DNA of 42,337 nt, from contig JAILOC010000044.1 of NCBI GenBank assembly GCA_024691045.1, positions 1-42,337 of the forward strand, in the 5' to 3' direction. The notes under the pieces were generated by a model. The model worked only from the letters and a program-made list of their open reading frames with translations, was not told the DNA's origin and did no database searches. Shown in pieces: positions 32,519 through 40,814 of this stretch. The position numbers and the translations under genes were made by a program. The DNA is from Lachnospiraceae bacterium. GTDB taxonomy: Bacteria > Bacillota_A > Clostridia > Lachnospirales > Lachnospiraceae. The first letter of the stretch is position 1; each line of letters opens with the position of its first letter.

Positions 32519-34796
32519 CATCGGTATTCTCACCGCTCTGTTGTTCCAGCAGCGAATAAACATAAGGGAAATAAGCATTGTAGATAACATTCCGGTTAAA
32601 TGCTATCTTATTGGCTACGATCGCGTTATGACGCTTGATATATGCCTCTCCGACCTCTTCGTATCCGGGATTGGGAGTGAAAACTCCTGTCGAAGCCCTG
32701 TATGATCCTACCTCGGTCTTCCAGTTATATCCGCTGTCAAAATACAGTCCCTCCGCATCGGAAAGCACATCCCTTCCGATGTAGAGTCTGGAATCCCACT
32801 CACATCCGAACAGATTAAGCAGGGTGGGAAGTATATCAAGGGGAGATGTGGGCTTGTCTATTATGATGGGATCCATATCCTCAAGAATGCCGCACCATAT
32901 GATCGCGGTATTCCTGTCACGGTCAAGCTGCGTCTCAACCTTATATCCGTAAAGCTCATCCAGATAGGGAAGATTTCCCAGGTATCCGCCGTTTGTAAGA
33001 CCATAGGGGAAGTGATCCGGAGCAAGCGCTATTACCGTGTCGTCCGCAAGATCGTTTTCCTCAAGATACTCAAGAGTGTATTCCAGAGCCTTCTCAAGCT
33101 CGAGATTACATGCGATATAAGCCTTTACCGGCTCTGAATAATCAAGTCCCTTCTGGGCGCACCATTCCTCTACTCTCTCGCGGTTACGTACGGACATCGC
33201 ATTTGAAGAAAAGTTATATCCGCTGTGTCCGCTGACCGTCATGTAATAGATGTTGAACGGCTGATGATCGGTATAAAGAGGAAGGGTTCCCTCCATCATT
33301 TCAAGGTCACTCTCGGGCCATGCCCTGGAGATGAGCTTCTCCATTCCATTTCCGAATCCCATGAATCCCTCACTGTATCCGAGGAGATTGTGGGTAATAT
33401 TCCTGCTGTAGTACAGATCGTCATTATCATGAAATGCCATTCCGTAATAGCCCATATCCGCACTCAGCATGGATCCCATATTCGTATATGAGCCCTGTGC
33501 CGTCATGGTGAGCATGGAGTCACCACCCGCAAGAGGCATGAGTCCGTAGATGAGCTCAAATTCTCCGCCGGTGGTTCCTGCGGTGGCCTGCTCATAATAA
33601 TCGGTAAAATTGATTCCCTTTGTGGTAAGCCTGTAAAGGGCAGGCGTAAGTTCGGGGTCTATGATGCTCGAAGAAAATGCTTCCGCGCAGAAGATAATGA
33701 GGTTTTTACCCTCGAACATTCCCGTGTACTCGTTTTTCGAGGAGGGCGTTAGCGATGCGACATACGCATTCATGTTCGAAAAAGAACCGCCCGCTTCCGC
33801 AAGCGCCGCAAAGTCTATATCATACGCATTGACGCCGTAAAAGACGGGTTCGCTTACGGCGGTGTCACCGCCTTCATTTCCGGAAACCGTGGGAGCGGCC
33901 GTAACGGGTACCGGAACATCCGTCACGGGATCGGAATAATCCACGATCACGAACTCGCTCTCGGTAACAGTGGAATTACCGATATTTTTAATATCAAGCG
34001 CGACGGAGCCCGCAAGTCCCAGATCACTGACGGAATTCTGGAAACTGTATTTGGGGCCGAATTTTTCCCTGTCGATCACACCGGCATAAGAAAATATAAA
34101 AAGTGACGAAACCGCGAGCAACAGCACTCCCGCAGGAATAAGTCCCGCGATAAAGCGTCTTCCCCTGTTGGAAAGAGGGCCTCCGCAAGGCTCTTCCATT
34201 GTCTCGGGTACTTCTTCGTCATCCTCTTCCTCAGAAAGGTCTATCATCTCGATTCCTCTGATCTTCTGAGGAACCGGGTATGACTTTTCGATCATCCTAG
34301 TGCGGCGGATTCCCTTGACAAGTCTTCTTCCGAATATGATCCAGGCTGCAGCCGGAACCAGGAAAAGAAGAATGTGCGATATTCCGTCGAAGCAGAATAT
34401 AAGCTCCCTGATATCTCCGGCAAATCCCTTAAGTGCATCCGTTGCCGCATTCAGTATGGTATTTATATCGTAAAATACGCTGAATTCTCTCTGTATGAAA
34501 AACTCTATCAAAAAGGATACCGTAGAGACTAAAAGGGCCAGAGCGGCGGTTATCCTGGCAAGTACGGACGGAAGCATATATACAAGAAATGCTATGACGC
34601 TTCCCGTGATAAATGATATGGCGAACATCCTTACGAGCGTGATGTCTGCCCTTATTGCCGAAACCGAGAATTTAAATACCAGTTCCATATAAAAGAACGA
34701 CAATCCGAAAAACAGTGTAAGCGCAAGCGCCGTTAACGGATATGATGCTTTTTTTCCGGTTTCTTTTTCAGTTATTGATGATTCTACCTTACTCAT
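32493..34796 (-). CDS. LTA-synthase-like sulfatase-fold phosphotransferase
   Basis: The 767-residue protein has an N-terminal membrane part of five to six helices. A linker of ~170 residues follows, then an extracellular sulfatase/alkaline-phosphatase-fold domain (~350-740). Active-site features: LIIFCAEAFSS (metal Glu), ATAGTTGGEFELIYGLMP (the Thr nucleophile position; LtaS has GKTSD at this place), HDNDDLYYSR, VSGHSGYNF and APDHFPYG. It may make glycerol-phosphate polymer or decorate a glycan with phosphoglycerol. The C-terminal tail is acidic. ATG 34796 has GGAAAG upstream; the longer TTG frame from 34817 is unlikely. It has its own terminator. Confidence 0.85.
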   Translation of the reverse strand: MSKVESSITEKETGKKASYPLTALALTLFFGLSFFYMELVFKFSVSAIRADITLVRMFAISFITGSVIAFLVYMLPSVLARITAALALLVSTVSFLIEFFIQREFSVFYDINTILNAATDALKGFAGDIRELIFCFDGISHILLFLVPAAAWIIFGRRLVKGIRRTRMIEKSYPVPQKIRGIEMIDLSEEEDDEEVPETMEEPCGGPLSNRGRRFIAGLIPAGVLLLAVSSLFIFSYAGVIDREKFGPKYSFQNSVSDLGLAGSVALDIKNIGNSTVTESEFVIVDYSDPVTDVPVPVTAAPTVSGNEGGDTAVSEPVFYGVNAYDIDFAALAEAGGSFSNMNAYVASLTPSSKNEYTGMFEGKNLIIFCAEAFSSSIIDPELTPALYRLTTKGINFTDYYEQATAGTTGGEFELIYGLMPLAGGDSMLTMTAQGSYTNMGSMLSADMGYYGMAFHDNDDLYYSRNITHNLLGYSEGFMGFGNGMEKLISRAWPESDLEMMEGTLPLYTDHQPFNIYYMTVSGHSGYNFSSNAMSVRNRERVEEWCAQKGLDYSEPVKAYIACNLELEKALEYTLEYLEENDLADDTVIALAPDHFPYGLTNGGYLGNLPYLDELYGYKVETQLDRDRNTAIIWCGILEDMDPIIIDKPTSPLDILPTLLNLFGCEWDSRLYIGRDVLSDAEGLYFDSGYNWKTEVGSYRASTGVFTPNPGYEEVGEAYIKRHNAIVANKIAFNRNVIYNAYFPYVYSLLEQQSGENTDEGTEGTVP

Positions 34797-34820
34797 TTTA
34801 GTGCTTTCCGTTCTCAAACA

Positions 34821-34852
34821 GATGCCTTCGGGACCACGATCCCAAAGGCATC
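34821..34852. other. Strong intergenic hairpin without a T-run
   Basis: 34821-34833 pairs with 34840-34852 (13 bp, one G-U on the minus strand) around a 6-nt loop, in the 73-bp gap between the FakA-like gene and the LTA-synthase-like gene. It lacks a T-tract on either side, so it is either a poor terminator or an mRNA-processing or stability element. Confidence 0.6.
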
Positions 34853-34869
34853 GAAGTAAATCCTATTGA

Positions 34870-35136
34870 TCAGCCGTGAAGGCCTCTTGACTGGCGGTCC
34901 ATATCCTCGACCACGATATCGTAGATCTCGCCGAGGCTCCTGCAATACTCAAGTATTTTCCAGGGTTCATTGGTATGGAAATGAATCTTGACCAGTTCCT
35001 CGTCTCCTGCGGCAACAAGACTGTCTCCTACAAAATTTGCGGTGATATAATCCCTGATCTCATCCTCATCGAGATCCTCGTTCTCGCTCTCGATGAGAAG
35101 CTGGGTATCATATCTGAATTCAATGCTCTGTTCCAT
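34870..35136 (-). CDS. Free-standing FakA middle-domain-like protein (DAK2/YloV relative)
   Basis: The 88-residue protein matches only the central domain of the fatty-acid kinase FakA/YloV: FRYDTQLLIE at the start, GDSLVAAGDEELVKIHFHTN in the middle (FakA: GDSLVVV..D..KVHVHT) and IYDIVVEDMDRQSRGL at the end. It lacks the nucleotide-binding DAK2 domain and the C-terminal DegV-like domain. In FakA the middle domain works with FakB, so this may be a stand-alone lipid-kinase accessory or a protein with its own role. AAAGGA precedes the ATG and it follows mtnN by 20 bp, in the luxS operon. Confidence 0.78.
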   Translation of the reverse strand: MEQSIEFRYDTQLLIESENEDLDEDEIRDYITANFVGDSLVAAGDEELVKIHFHTNEPWKILEYCRSLGEIYDIVVEDMDRQSRGLHG

Positions 35137-35156
35137 TACTGATTCCTTTCTTTATA

Positions 35157-35855
35157 TCATATTCTCGGAAGCATATCCGCAACAAGCTTTGCGCAGTGTG
35201 TGGCAGCCGCTTTTTCAAATGTGGGATAATCTTCCTCGGCAGAACCGTCCGCCTTATCGGAGATGGCTCTGATAATTACAAAGGGAACTTTGTTAAGGTA
35301 AGCTCCGTGTGCGATCGACGCACCCTCCATCTCGGCGCAGTCGGCTTCAAAATTTGTGATTATCCTTTCCTTTACTTCGGAACTGGATATAAACTGGTCT
35401 CCGCTGGCAACCCTTCCGATGCGGTAATTAAGATCCGGCTGGGTTTCCTTAATAGAGCTTTCGGCAACCTCCATAAGATGGGCATCCGCGGGGAATTCCC
35501 TGATGCCGAGCTGGGGAACTTCTCCTATCTTATATGAAAAGATCGTAACATCAACATCGTGGTGAACAGCATCCCTTGAAATGATGATGTCTCCGATGTT
35601 GAGATCATTGTTGAGAGATCCTGCTACGCCTGTATTAATAATATGTGTAACATGGAAATCATCGCAGAGGATCTGCACGCACAGAGCGGCATTTACTTTG
35701 CCGATACCGCATCTGACGACGACGACATCGGTGCCTCCGATAGTTCCCTCGCAGAATTCCATTCCCGCTTTCTTTTTAACGTTTATGCCCTCTATCTGTC
35801 TTTTAAGGGCACTGACCTCCATTTCCATTGCGCCGATAACGCCTACTTTAGCCAT
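35157..35855 (-). CDS. mtnN: 5'-methylthioadenosine/S-adenosylhomocysteine nucleosidase
   Basis: The 232-residue protein has the MTAN signature: VGVIGAMEMEVSALK at the start, NTGVAGSLNNDLNIGDI, and EMEGASIAHGAYLNKVPFVI with IRAISDKADG near the end (catalytic Asp in SDKADG, Glu in EMEGA). It removes adenine from SAH and MTA, yielding S-ribosylhomocysteine for LuxS, whose gene is 19 bp upstream. The ATG at 35855 was chosen because GGGGGGAG stands before it. The longer frame to 36020 would overlap luxS. Confidence 0.95.
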   Translation of the reverse strand: MAKVGVIGAMEMEVSALKRQIEGINVKKKAGMEFCEGTIGGTDVVVVRCGIGKVNAALCVQILCDDFHVTHIINTGVAGSLNNDLNIGDIIISRDAVHHDVDVTIFSYKIGEVPQLGIREFPADAHLMEVAESSIKETQPDLNYRIGRVASGDQFISSSEVKERIITNFEADCAEMEGASIAHGAYLNKVPFVIIRAISDKADGSAEEDYPTFEKAAATHCAKLVADMLPRI

Positions 35856-35874
35856 AGTCTCTCCCCCCGTTCGG

Positions 35875-36354
35875 TTACTGTGGATAAACAAGTCTGTCTT
35901 CGGATATTCCGTATAGGACATTGTTAAGGTACTTATTTGCAAGGAAATTAGCCATAGGAAGGTTCTGATCGAGGTAATTTCCGCAGTCCTTAGCGGTGGC
36001 ACCGGGGATATCTCCTTCATAATCCCTTATGAACTCATACATTCCGGTGACAAGTGAAACAATATCTTTGCTGTCTAAATCTCCGGCAAGAAGAAGATAG
36101 AATCCCGTTCTGCATCCCATGGGGCCGAAATAGACGACCCTGTCCTTCCACTCGGCGTGGTTTCTGAGATATGTGGCGCCGAGATGCTCGATCGTATGCA
36201 TCTCTGCGGTGTTCATAACGGGTTCTTCGTTGGGGCTGGTCATTCGGATATCGAAAGTGGTAACGGTCTCGCTTCCGATATGATCCTTTCTCGATACATA
36301 AACTCCGGGCTGAAGCTTTATGTGATCAATGGTAAAGCTGGCTATTTTTTCCAT
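35875..36354 (-). CDS. luxS: S-ribosylhomocysteine lyase LuxS
   Basis: The 159-residue enzyme has the metal-binding HxxxH in MHTIEHL (His53, His57) and Cys124 in AKDCGNYL, with the catalytic Cys81 in GPMGCRTGFYL. All active-site residues are present. It cleaves S-ribosylhomocysteine to homocysteine and DPD, the AI-2 precursor, and with MtnN completes the activated methyl cycle. AGGAGAT precedes the ATG. A promoter with TGGTAGAAT lies at 36411-36403. Confidence 0.98.
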   Translation of the reverse strand: MEKIASFTIDHIKLQPGVYVSRKDHIGSETVTTFDIRMTSPNEEPVMNTAEMHTIEHLGATYLRNHAEWKDRVVYFGPMGCRTGFYLLLAGDLDSKDIVSLVTGMYEFIRDYEGDIPGATAKDCGNYLDQNLPMANFLANKYLNNVLYGISEDRLVYPQ

Positions 36355-36402
36355 ATACGATCTCCTGAATTCAGAGTTGGTTAGTTACATAAAACCGCAG
36401 AT

Positions 36403-36431
36403 ATTCTACCATATGCAGGGAATAATTTAAA
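36403..36431 (-). promoter_or_regulatory. Promoter of the luxS operon
   Basis: On the minus strand TTTAAA is followed after 17 bp by TAGAAT (36408-36403), extended by TGG. The leader is about 42 nt and shows no SAM riboswitch. Confidence 0.6.
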
Positions 36432-38529
36432 CAACGGTTTTTTCCTTCATCCTGATCTCATAATCCTCCGAAGGCATGGGACGGGCAAATATAAATCCTT
36501 GGATCATATCGCAGCGGTGTTCGGGCTCGGCAAGGAAATTGACCATTTCCATATCCTCTATACCTTCGGCAACGGTGAGCATATTCAGTTTCTTGGCAAG
36601 TTCTATGGTCTTGGCGACGACGATCCTTCCTCTTTCACCGGCATTTTCGCCCCTGAAGAATTCCGCATCGAGCTTAAGCACATCCAGAGGCATATCCTTA
36701 AGCGAATTGAGCGAAGAATAACCGGATCCGAAGTCATCCATGGATACTTTAAAGCCGTATTCCTTGAGCCTGTTTATGGTCCTTATCAGAGAGTTCTTAT
36801 CATCGAAGAATGCACTCTCCGTAAGCTCTATCTCAATAAGGTTTCTGGGAGCACCGACAGCATCGACGGTATCCCTGATCTGCTCGGCAAGGTCAGTCTC
36901 TATGAAATGGGCTCTTGATATATTGACCGATACCGGCACGCATTCAAAGCCCTGGTCAAGCCACCTCTTCTGATCCTTTGCAACGTTTGAGAGCATATAA
37001 TGATCGATGTTGGTGATGAATCCGTTCTTTTCGAAGATAGGGATGAACTTTCCGGGCGCAATGAGATTTTCCCTGCCCTCTTCATCCTTGTGCTTCCATC
37101 TGATAAGCGCCTCCGCGCCCATGAGCGTACTTGATACGGGATCATATTTGGGCTGGTAATAGACCATGTACTCGTCGTTCTGAAGGGCAAGGCGGCAGTT
37201 TTCCTCTACCCAGTCCTGCCATTTTCTTTCCTCAATAAGGGTAAAATCGAAATATGCTACTCCGGAATCTTCCTTATCTCCGAGAGTCCCCCTTGCCGTG
37301 CAGGCGTTGTTGTATTCCTGCTCTATGTCGATATCCTTACGGCGCACAACATGTCCAGCCGCATCTCTCAGTGGAGGAATGATGACGACACCCGCCTGAT
37401 AAGTGAAGGCGTTGACTTCATTGAGCCTCTCCAGATCCGCGATAAGAGAATTCAGTCTTGCGGTGAGCTGGTCGGTATCCGGCGCCTTGAGAAGAAGCAT
37501 GAATTCCTTGGGTGCACCGTGTGCATTAAGCTCTCTTCTGGAGATATGCTTGCCGATACATTCGCTTATTCCGCGCAGGACTGCCTCTCCCTCTGCAACG
37601 GAATGACATGCGCAATAGGTGGTGTATTTCACAAAGATAAGGTTGACGATCGCATACTGATATGAAGCGTTAAACCGGCTTTTTAAGATGCTGTCGCCCT
37701 TATAGAAAAACCATGTCCTGTTCTTTCCTCCGGTAACAATGTCCATAAAGAGCATCTTGAGTGATTTCTTTCTGGATCGTATCTCCCTTACCATATTTAC
37801 TATGAACATATTTAATATGGTAAAGAACATCACGACAAGCATGACAATGACAAGGGCGAGCATCGACAGATCACTCATCTTGAAAGTAAGATATCCCTTT
37901 CCTATGAATATCTCTTTGGCATTATTAACCCTGCAGCCCATCCATACCGGAAGCCTGAGCTGGAATTTGGAGGTTACGTCCACATAGAAACCGATGGTTT
38001 CAAAATGTTCCTCGGAATCGCTGTCGGTCAGGGTAAGGATCTCCGCATCATAATTCTTGTCATCCATCCCGTCGATGGCCCTGATTATCTTAATAAGCTC
38101 AAGATTGATATTTCCGTTTCTTCCGGCGCTGATGAAGGGATATTTCTCATCGGCAAACATTATGACCGATTCGGATACTCCCGAGAGATTAACTCTTCCG
38201 CTCTCTTTATCACAGGTGTTTTTCCTGTCTCCGTAGATCAGCTCTCCGTTTCTGCTCCTGATTATGAATTCCTTATCCGATTCTTCCAAAAGAGCCCATA
38301 CGGATTCCTCGGTATCTTCGGAAAGGCTTCTGTCATAGATCCTTGCCATGTAGGAAACGGATTCGTACTCCGAGGCAAGCTTTGCCTGAATGACGTAATA
38401 GCCAAGGATAGCAAGGATATAAGTGAGCATTATTCCGGCAAACCCGAAAAATATCAGGTACACTATAATGGAAAGCCAGCTGTGACCTTTTCTAAAACTG
38501 TCTATCTTTTTCAGATTCTTACTTTTCAT
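36427..38529 (-). CDS. Membrane EAL-domain c-di-GMP phosphodiesterase with degenerate GGDEF domain
   Basis: The 700-residue protein has TM1 (~17-42), an extracytoplasmic sensor (~45-215) and TM2 (~220-245). A GGDEF-fold domain follows whose signature is replaced by HGAPKEFMLL, so it should not make c-di-GMP. The EAL domain (~440-690) has GAEALIRWKH, PVSVNISRAHF, IEIELTESAF, VSMDDFGSGYSSL, DVLKLDAEFF and TVAEGIED, so the metal and catalytic residues are kept. It probably degrades c-di-GMP in response to an external signal. GGAAGAAC precedes the ATG. A GGDEF relic lies just upstream (38568-38900). Confidence 0.9.
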   Translation of the reverse strand: MKSKNLKKIDSFRKGHSWLSIIVYLIFFGFAGIMLTYILAILGYYVIQAKLASEYESVSYMARIYDRSLSEDTEESVWALLEESDKEFIIRSRNGELIYGDRKNTCDKESGRVNLSGVSESVIMFADEKYPFISAGRNGNINLELIKIIRAIDGMDDKNYDAEILTLTDSDSEEHFETIGFYVDVTSKFQLRLPVWMGCRVNNAKEIFIGKGYLTFKMSDLSMLALVIVMLVVMFFTILNMFIVNMVREIRSRKKSLKMLFMDIVTGGKNRTWFFYKGDSILKSRFNASYQYAIVNLIFVKYTTYCACHSVAEGEAVLRGISECIGKHISRRELNAHGAPKEFMLLLKAPDTDQLTARLNSLIADLERLNEVNAFTYQAGVVIIPPLRDAAGHVVRRKDIDIEQEYNNACTARGTLGDKEDSGVAYFDFTLIEERKWQDWVEENCRLALQNDEYMVYYQPKYDPVSSTLMGAEALIRWKHKDEEGRENLIAPGKFIPIFEKNGFITNIDHYMLSNVAKDQKRWLDQGFECVPVSVNISRAHFIETDLAEQIRDTVDAVGAPRNLIEIELTESAFFDDKNSLIRTINRLKEYGFKVSMDDFGSGYSSLNSLKDMPLDVLKLDAEFFRGENAGERGRIVVAKTIELAKKLNMLTVAEGIEDMEMVNFLAEPEHRCDMIQGFIFARPMPSEDYEIRMKEKTVV

Positions 38530-38567
38530 TGGGTTCTTCCTTTTTCCGGAATGATGAAAAGCGGACC

Positions 38568-38900
38568 TTACCTGCGTCTTCTGTCCGCACCGGGCGTGGT
38601 TTCATAGTATTCCGCTTTGTTTTGGTACATGTTCTGATCAGCGGTATGCATGATCTTTTCAATATTTATATCAGAGTCCGCAAAATCCGCACCGAGTGCA
38701 AAAGAAGGCACTCCGTCTCTCTTAGAAGCTTCTTTCAGCATTTCAAACCGCGAATAGAATTCCTTTTCATCAAGATCGGCGGATAAAACCAGAAACTCGT
38801 CCTCGCCGGTGATTATGATGCAGTTGGAGCCGCAATGGTCACGCGCTCGCTCAGCCTTTCGCCGTTTTTTCTCCCCCGAAATACATACTCCGACAAAATA
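38568..38900 (-). pseudogene. 3' remnant of a GGDEF (diguanylate cyclase) gene
   Basis: An open stretch without a start codon encodes RDHCGSNCIIITGEDEFLVL and, after a gap, DGVPSFALGADFADSDINIE then KIMHTADQNMYQNKAEYYE. These are the signature loop (GEDEF instead of GGDEF) and the typical C-terminal helix (ADxxMYxxK) of a GGDEF domain. The first two thirds of the domain are missing. Around 38840-38890 a different frame reads NGERLSERV, which suggests an added frameshift. In the coding frame a stop stands at 38901-38903. Only 38 bp separate it from the EAL gene, so it may be what is left of a partner cyclase. Confidence 0.75.
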
Positions 38901-38949
38901 TTATTATATCGCTATTTACAGGTCATATCAAATCGGCTGCCCCGCTTCT

Positions 38950-38983
38950 GCAAAAAGAAAAAACCGATGCTTTACCGCATCGG
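38950..38983 (-). terminator. Terminator after the flagellin remnant
   Basis: CCGATGC (38964-38970) and GCATCGG (38977-38983) form a stem with a 6-nt loop, followed by TTTTTTCTTTTTG on the minus strand. A second small hairpin is at 38984-38999. Confidence 0.85.
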
Positions 38984-39010
38984 AACACGCTTCCGTGTTA
39001 TGACACACTA

Positions 39011-39181
39011 TCATCTGAGAAGAGCCAGGATACCCTCCGTGCTCTGGTTTGCCTGAGCCATCATGGTCATGCCTGTCTGCTGAAGGATGTTGTTGAGGCT
39101 AAGGGAGACCATTTCCCCGGCCATATCGGTATCGCGGATCCTGGATTCGGATGCCTGAGTGTTTTCTATGGTTGCATTATA
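39011..39181 (-). pseudogene. 3' remnant of a flagellin gene
   Basis: The last ~55 residues of the frame, [20 protein letters not shown] then [20 protein letters not shown] and [16 protein letters not shown], are the conserved flagellin C-terminal (D0) helix. Upstream of about 39181 the frame no longer resembles flagellin and runs back into the neighbouring gene. The N-terminal D0/D1 and central domains are absent and no start codon fits. The stop and a strong terminator are kept. It is therefore a truncated gene, or possibly a silent 3' cassette. Confidence 0.82.
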
Positions 39182-39239
39182 TCGGATGATCTTATTGAGA
39201 TATTTACATTTTGGGGAATAGCAGGCAAAAAAGACCGGT

Positions 39240-40166
39240 TTATTTGATCCGTTTTCTCCTGCAGATGTAAATGACAACACAGGCAAAAACGGCGAGAGCC
39301 GATGCACCCGCTAACACATAGATCACACCGCGACCGGTCCCGGGCTTGTTACCCTCTATGTCATCGGGGCCGGAAGCCGGCTCTTCAGATTCTTCTTCCG
39401 TCCCTGTTATGGCCGCTGCATCATTAAACGCTTTCTCTCTTTCCGAAATCTCATACTCCGAAAGGAATTTTACGCGGACCACACCGGCTGAATTTCCGGA
39501 CCGGTATTCAATATCGGAAACATCGAAATAGATCGGGTCTGAATTGGGTGAGCCCGACGAAGCATCGTAGATACTGTTTTTCTCACTCATGATCAGCCTG
39601 GCCAGATCGGTCTCTTCTTCAGTAAAAACATCGGAATATTCGTGCAGGAACTGAGAACCGAAGATCTCCGCCCACCATCTGTACATTCCTTTGGTCGTAT
39701 CCGTATTGGCCGTATTATTCAGCCATGAGGCATCCACACCGCTGCTGCGGTACCGGTTAAGGATCGCTGTGATCCCGTCTTCTCTCCGCAGAAGCTCATA
39801 GAAGATATCGGAATGATGCTCCATAAACGCAAAGAAAGTCGTATATTCGTTGCAGCCGTCTTCACCGTAATAAGTTAGCAGCTGTGTTAAATACGGGCTT
39901 TCGAACAGAAGATACGCCAGTTCATCCGACGGCATCGAAAAAAGAAGATCGTAAGGAGGATTGTTTATCTCAAATGTATCCTCCATACTGTGCTTCTGCC
40001 ACTCGGGGCCATCCTGGTATATGGGATAGTACCGTGTCTCATACCAGGCATTCTTAAGATCCTCAATGCCGGATGCATTTACATATAATACACCTGCAGC
40101 CAAAAGAATTATTCCGGGCAAAAGACAGATATTTGCTTTTATTATCCGTAAACACCTGTGATCCAT
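39240..40166 (-). CDS. Hypothetical surface-anchored protein (signal anchor plus C-terminal membrane helix)
   Basis: The protein of ~308 residues has an N-terminal hydrophobic segment (~11-30), a large polar region and an acidic, Glu/Pro/Gly-rich stretch. A C-terminal helix (~282-302) is followed by RRKRIK, the layout of a type I membrane protein facing outward. The part with [20 protein letters not shown] and [20 protein letters not shown] recalls a motif I have seen in secreted Lachnospiraceae proteins of unknown function. The start is either ATG 40166 (with TGAGGAAA upstream, chosen) or ATG 40178, which overlaps the preceding stop. Confidence 0.7.
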   Translation of the reverse strand: MDHRCLRIIKANICLLPGIILLAAGVLYVNASGIEDLKNAWYETRYYPIYQDGPEWQKHSMEDTFEINNPPYDLLFSMPSDELAYLLFESPYLTQLLTYYGEDGCNEYTTFFAFMEHHSDIFYELLRREDGITAILNRYRSSGVDASWLNNTANTDTTKGMYRWWAEIFGSQFLHEYSDVFTEEETDLARLIMSEKNSIYDASSGSPNSDPIYFDVSDIEYRSGNSAGVVRVKFLSEYEISEREKAFNDAAAITGTEEESEEPASGPDDIEGNKPGTGRGVIYVLAGASALAVFACVVIYICRRKRIK

Positions 40167-40174
40167 AATTTTCC

Positions 40175-40801
40175 TCATTTGATTTTTTCAGGCAACTCTG
40201 CTGTCTTGTTTTCTATGCCCTCAGCCGTATCCGGACTGTCTTTTTCATTCATCCAGATGATATTCTCAGTGTCTTCTATCTTCATCGGGAGAGTTGTGAT
40301 ATTAAACTTCCCCGCGATATTTACCGCCTCGGGATCGTCGGAATTGAGGAAATATGTCCAAAGACACCACCCTCCGTAACATATGCACACCAGTGAAAAC
40401 ATCGCAAAGAACGTGATGGCGAATTTTCCGCTCCCCCACATTATGAACGCAAACACAAGCGCGATACCCGCGTAGATCATCCCGTTCCGGGATTTGCGCC
40501 TGATATCCTTAAGCTCCCTCCTGTAGGTTTCAAGCATTCTTTTCATATGCACGTTATCTTTTTCGGAAGCAGCTTTGAACTTGGATTTAGGCTGTTTTCT
40601 GGTGTAATCTTCCGGCTCGGTTTCGGTTATATGAACCTTCTTCCAGGAAAAGAAAAACAGAAGCGCCAGAACCGCTAAACAGATCAAAACAATAGGAATG
40701 ATATTTTCCATATTGCCCAGATTCTTTATCAATCCGCAAATACACACTATCAATAATGCAAGTCCGAATATTGCGGAACCGGGAATGTTTGCTTTCCTCA
40801 T
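40175..40801 (-). CDS. Hypothetical membrane protein with two helix pairs
   Basis: The 208-residue protein has hydrophobic segments at about 9-27 and 33-52, a basic cytoplasmic stretch (~55-105, with KSKFKAASEKDNVHMKRMLE) and two further helices at ~108-125 and 127-150. A soluble tail of ~55 residues follows, containing FNITTLPMKIEDTENIIWM. I recognise no family. AGAGGACAG precedes the ATG. It lies 13 bp after the ACT gene and overlaps the following surface-protein gene's alternative start. Confidence 0.7.
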   Translation of the reverse strand: MRKANIPGSAIFGLALLIVCICGLIKNLGNMENIIPIVLICLAVLALLFFFSWKKVHITETEPEDYTRKQPKSKFKAASEKDNVHMKRMLETYRRELKDIRRKSRNGMIYAGIALVFAFIMWGSGKFAITFFAMFSLVCICYGGWCLWTYFLNSDDPEAVNIAGKFNITTLPMKIEDTENIIWMNEKDSPDTAEGIENKTAELPEKIK

Positions 40802-40814
40802 CTTCTGTCCTCTA

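Noticed and set aside
36355..36426. SAM/SAH riboswitch upstream of luxS
   Set aside because: The leader is about 42 nt and lacks conserved riboswitch segments.
39011..39307. The full 98-codon frame as a functional small flagellin
   Set aside because: Its first ~43 codons overlap the end of the neighbouring gene and are unlike flagellin; only the last ~55 residues are conserved, so a remnant is the better reading.
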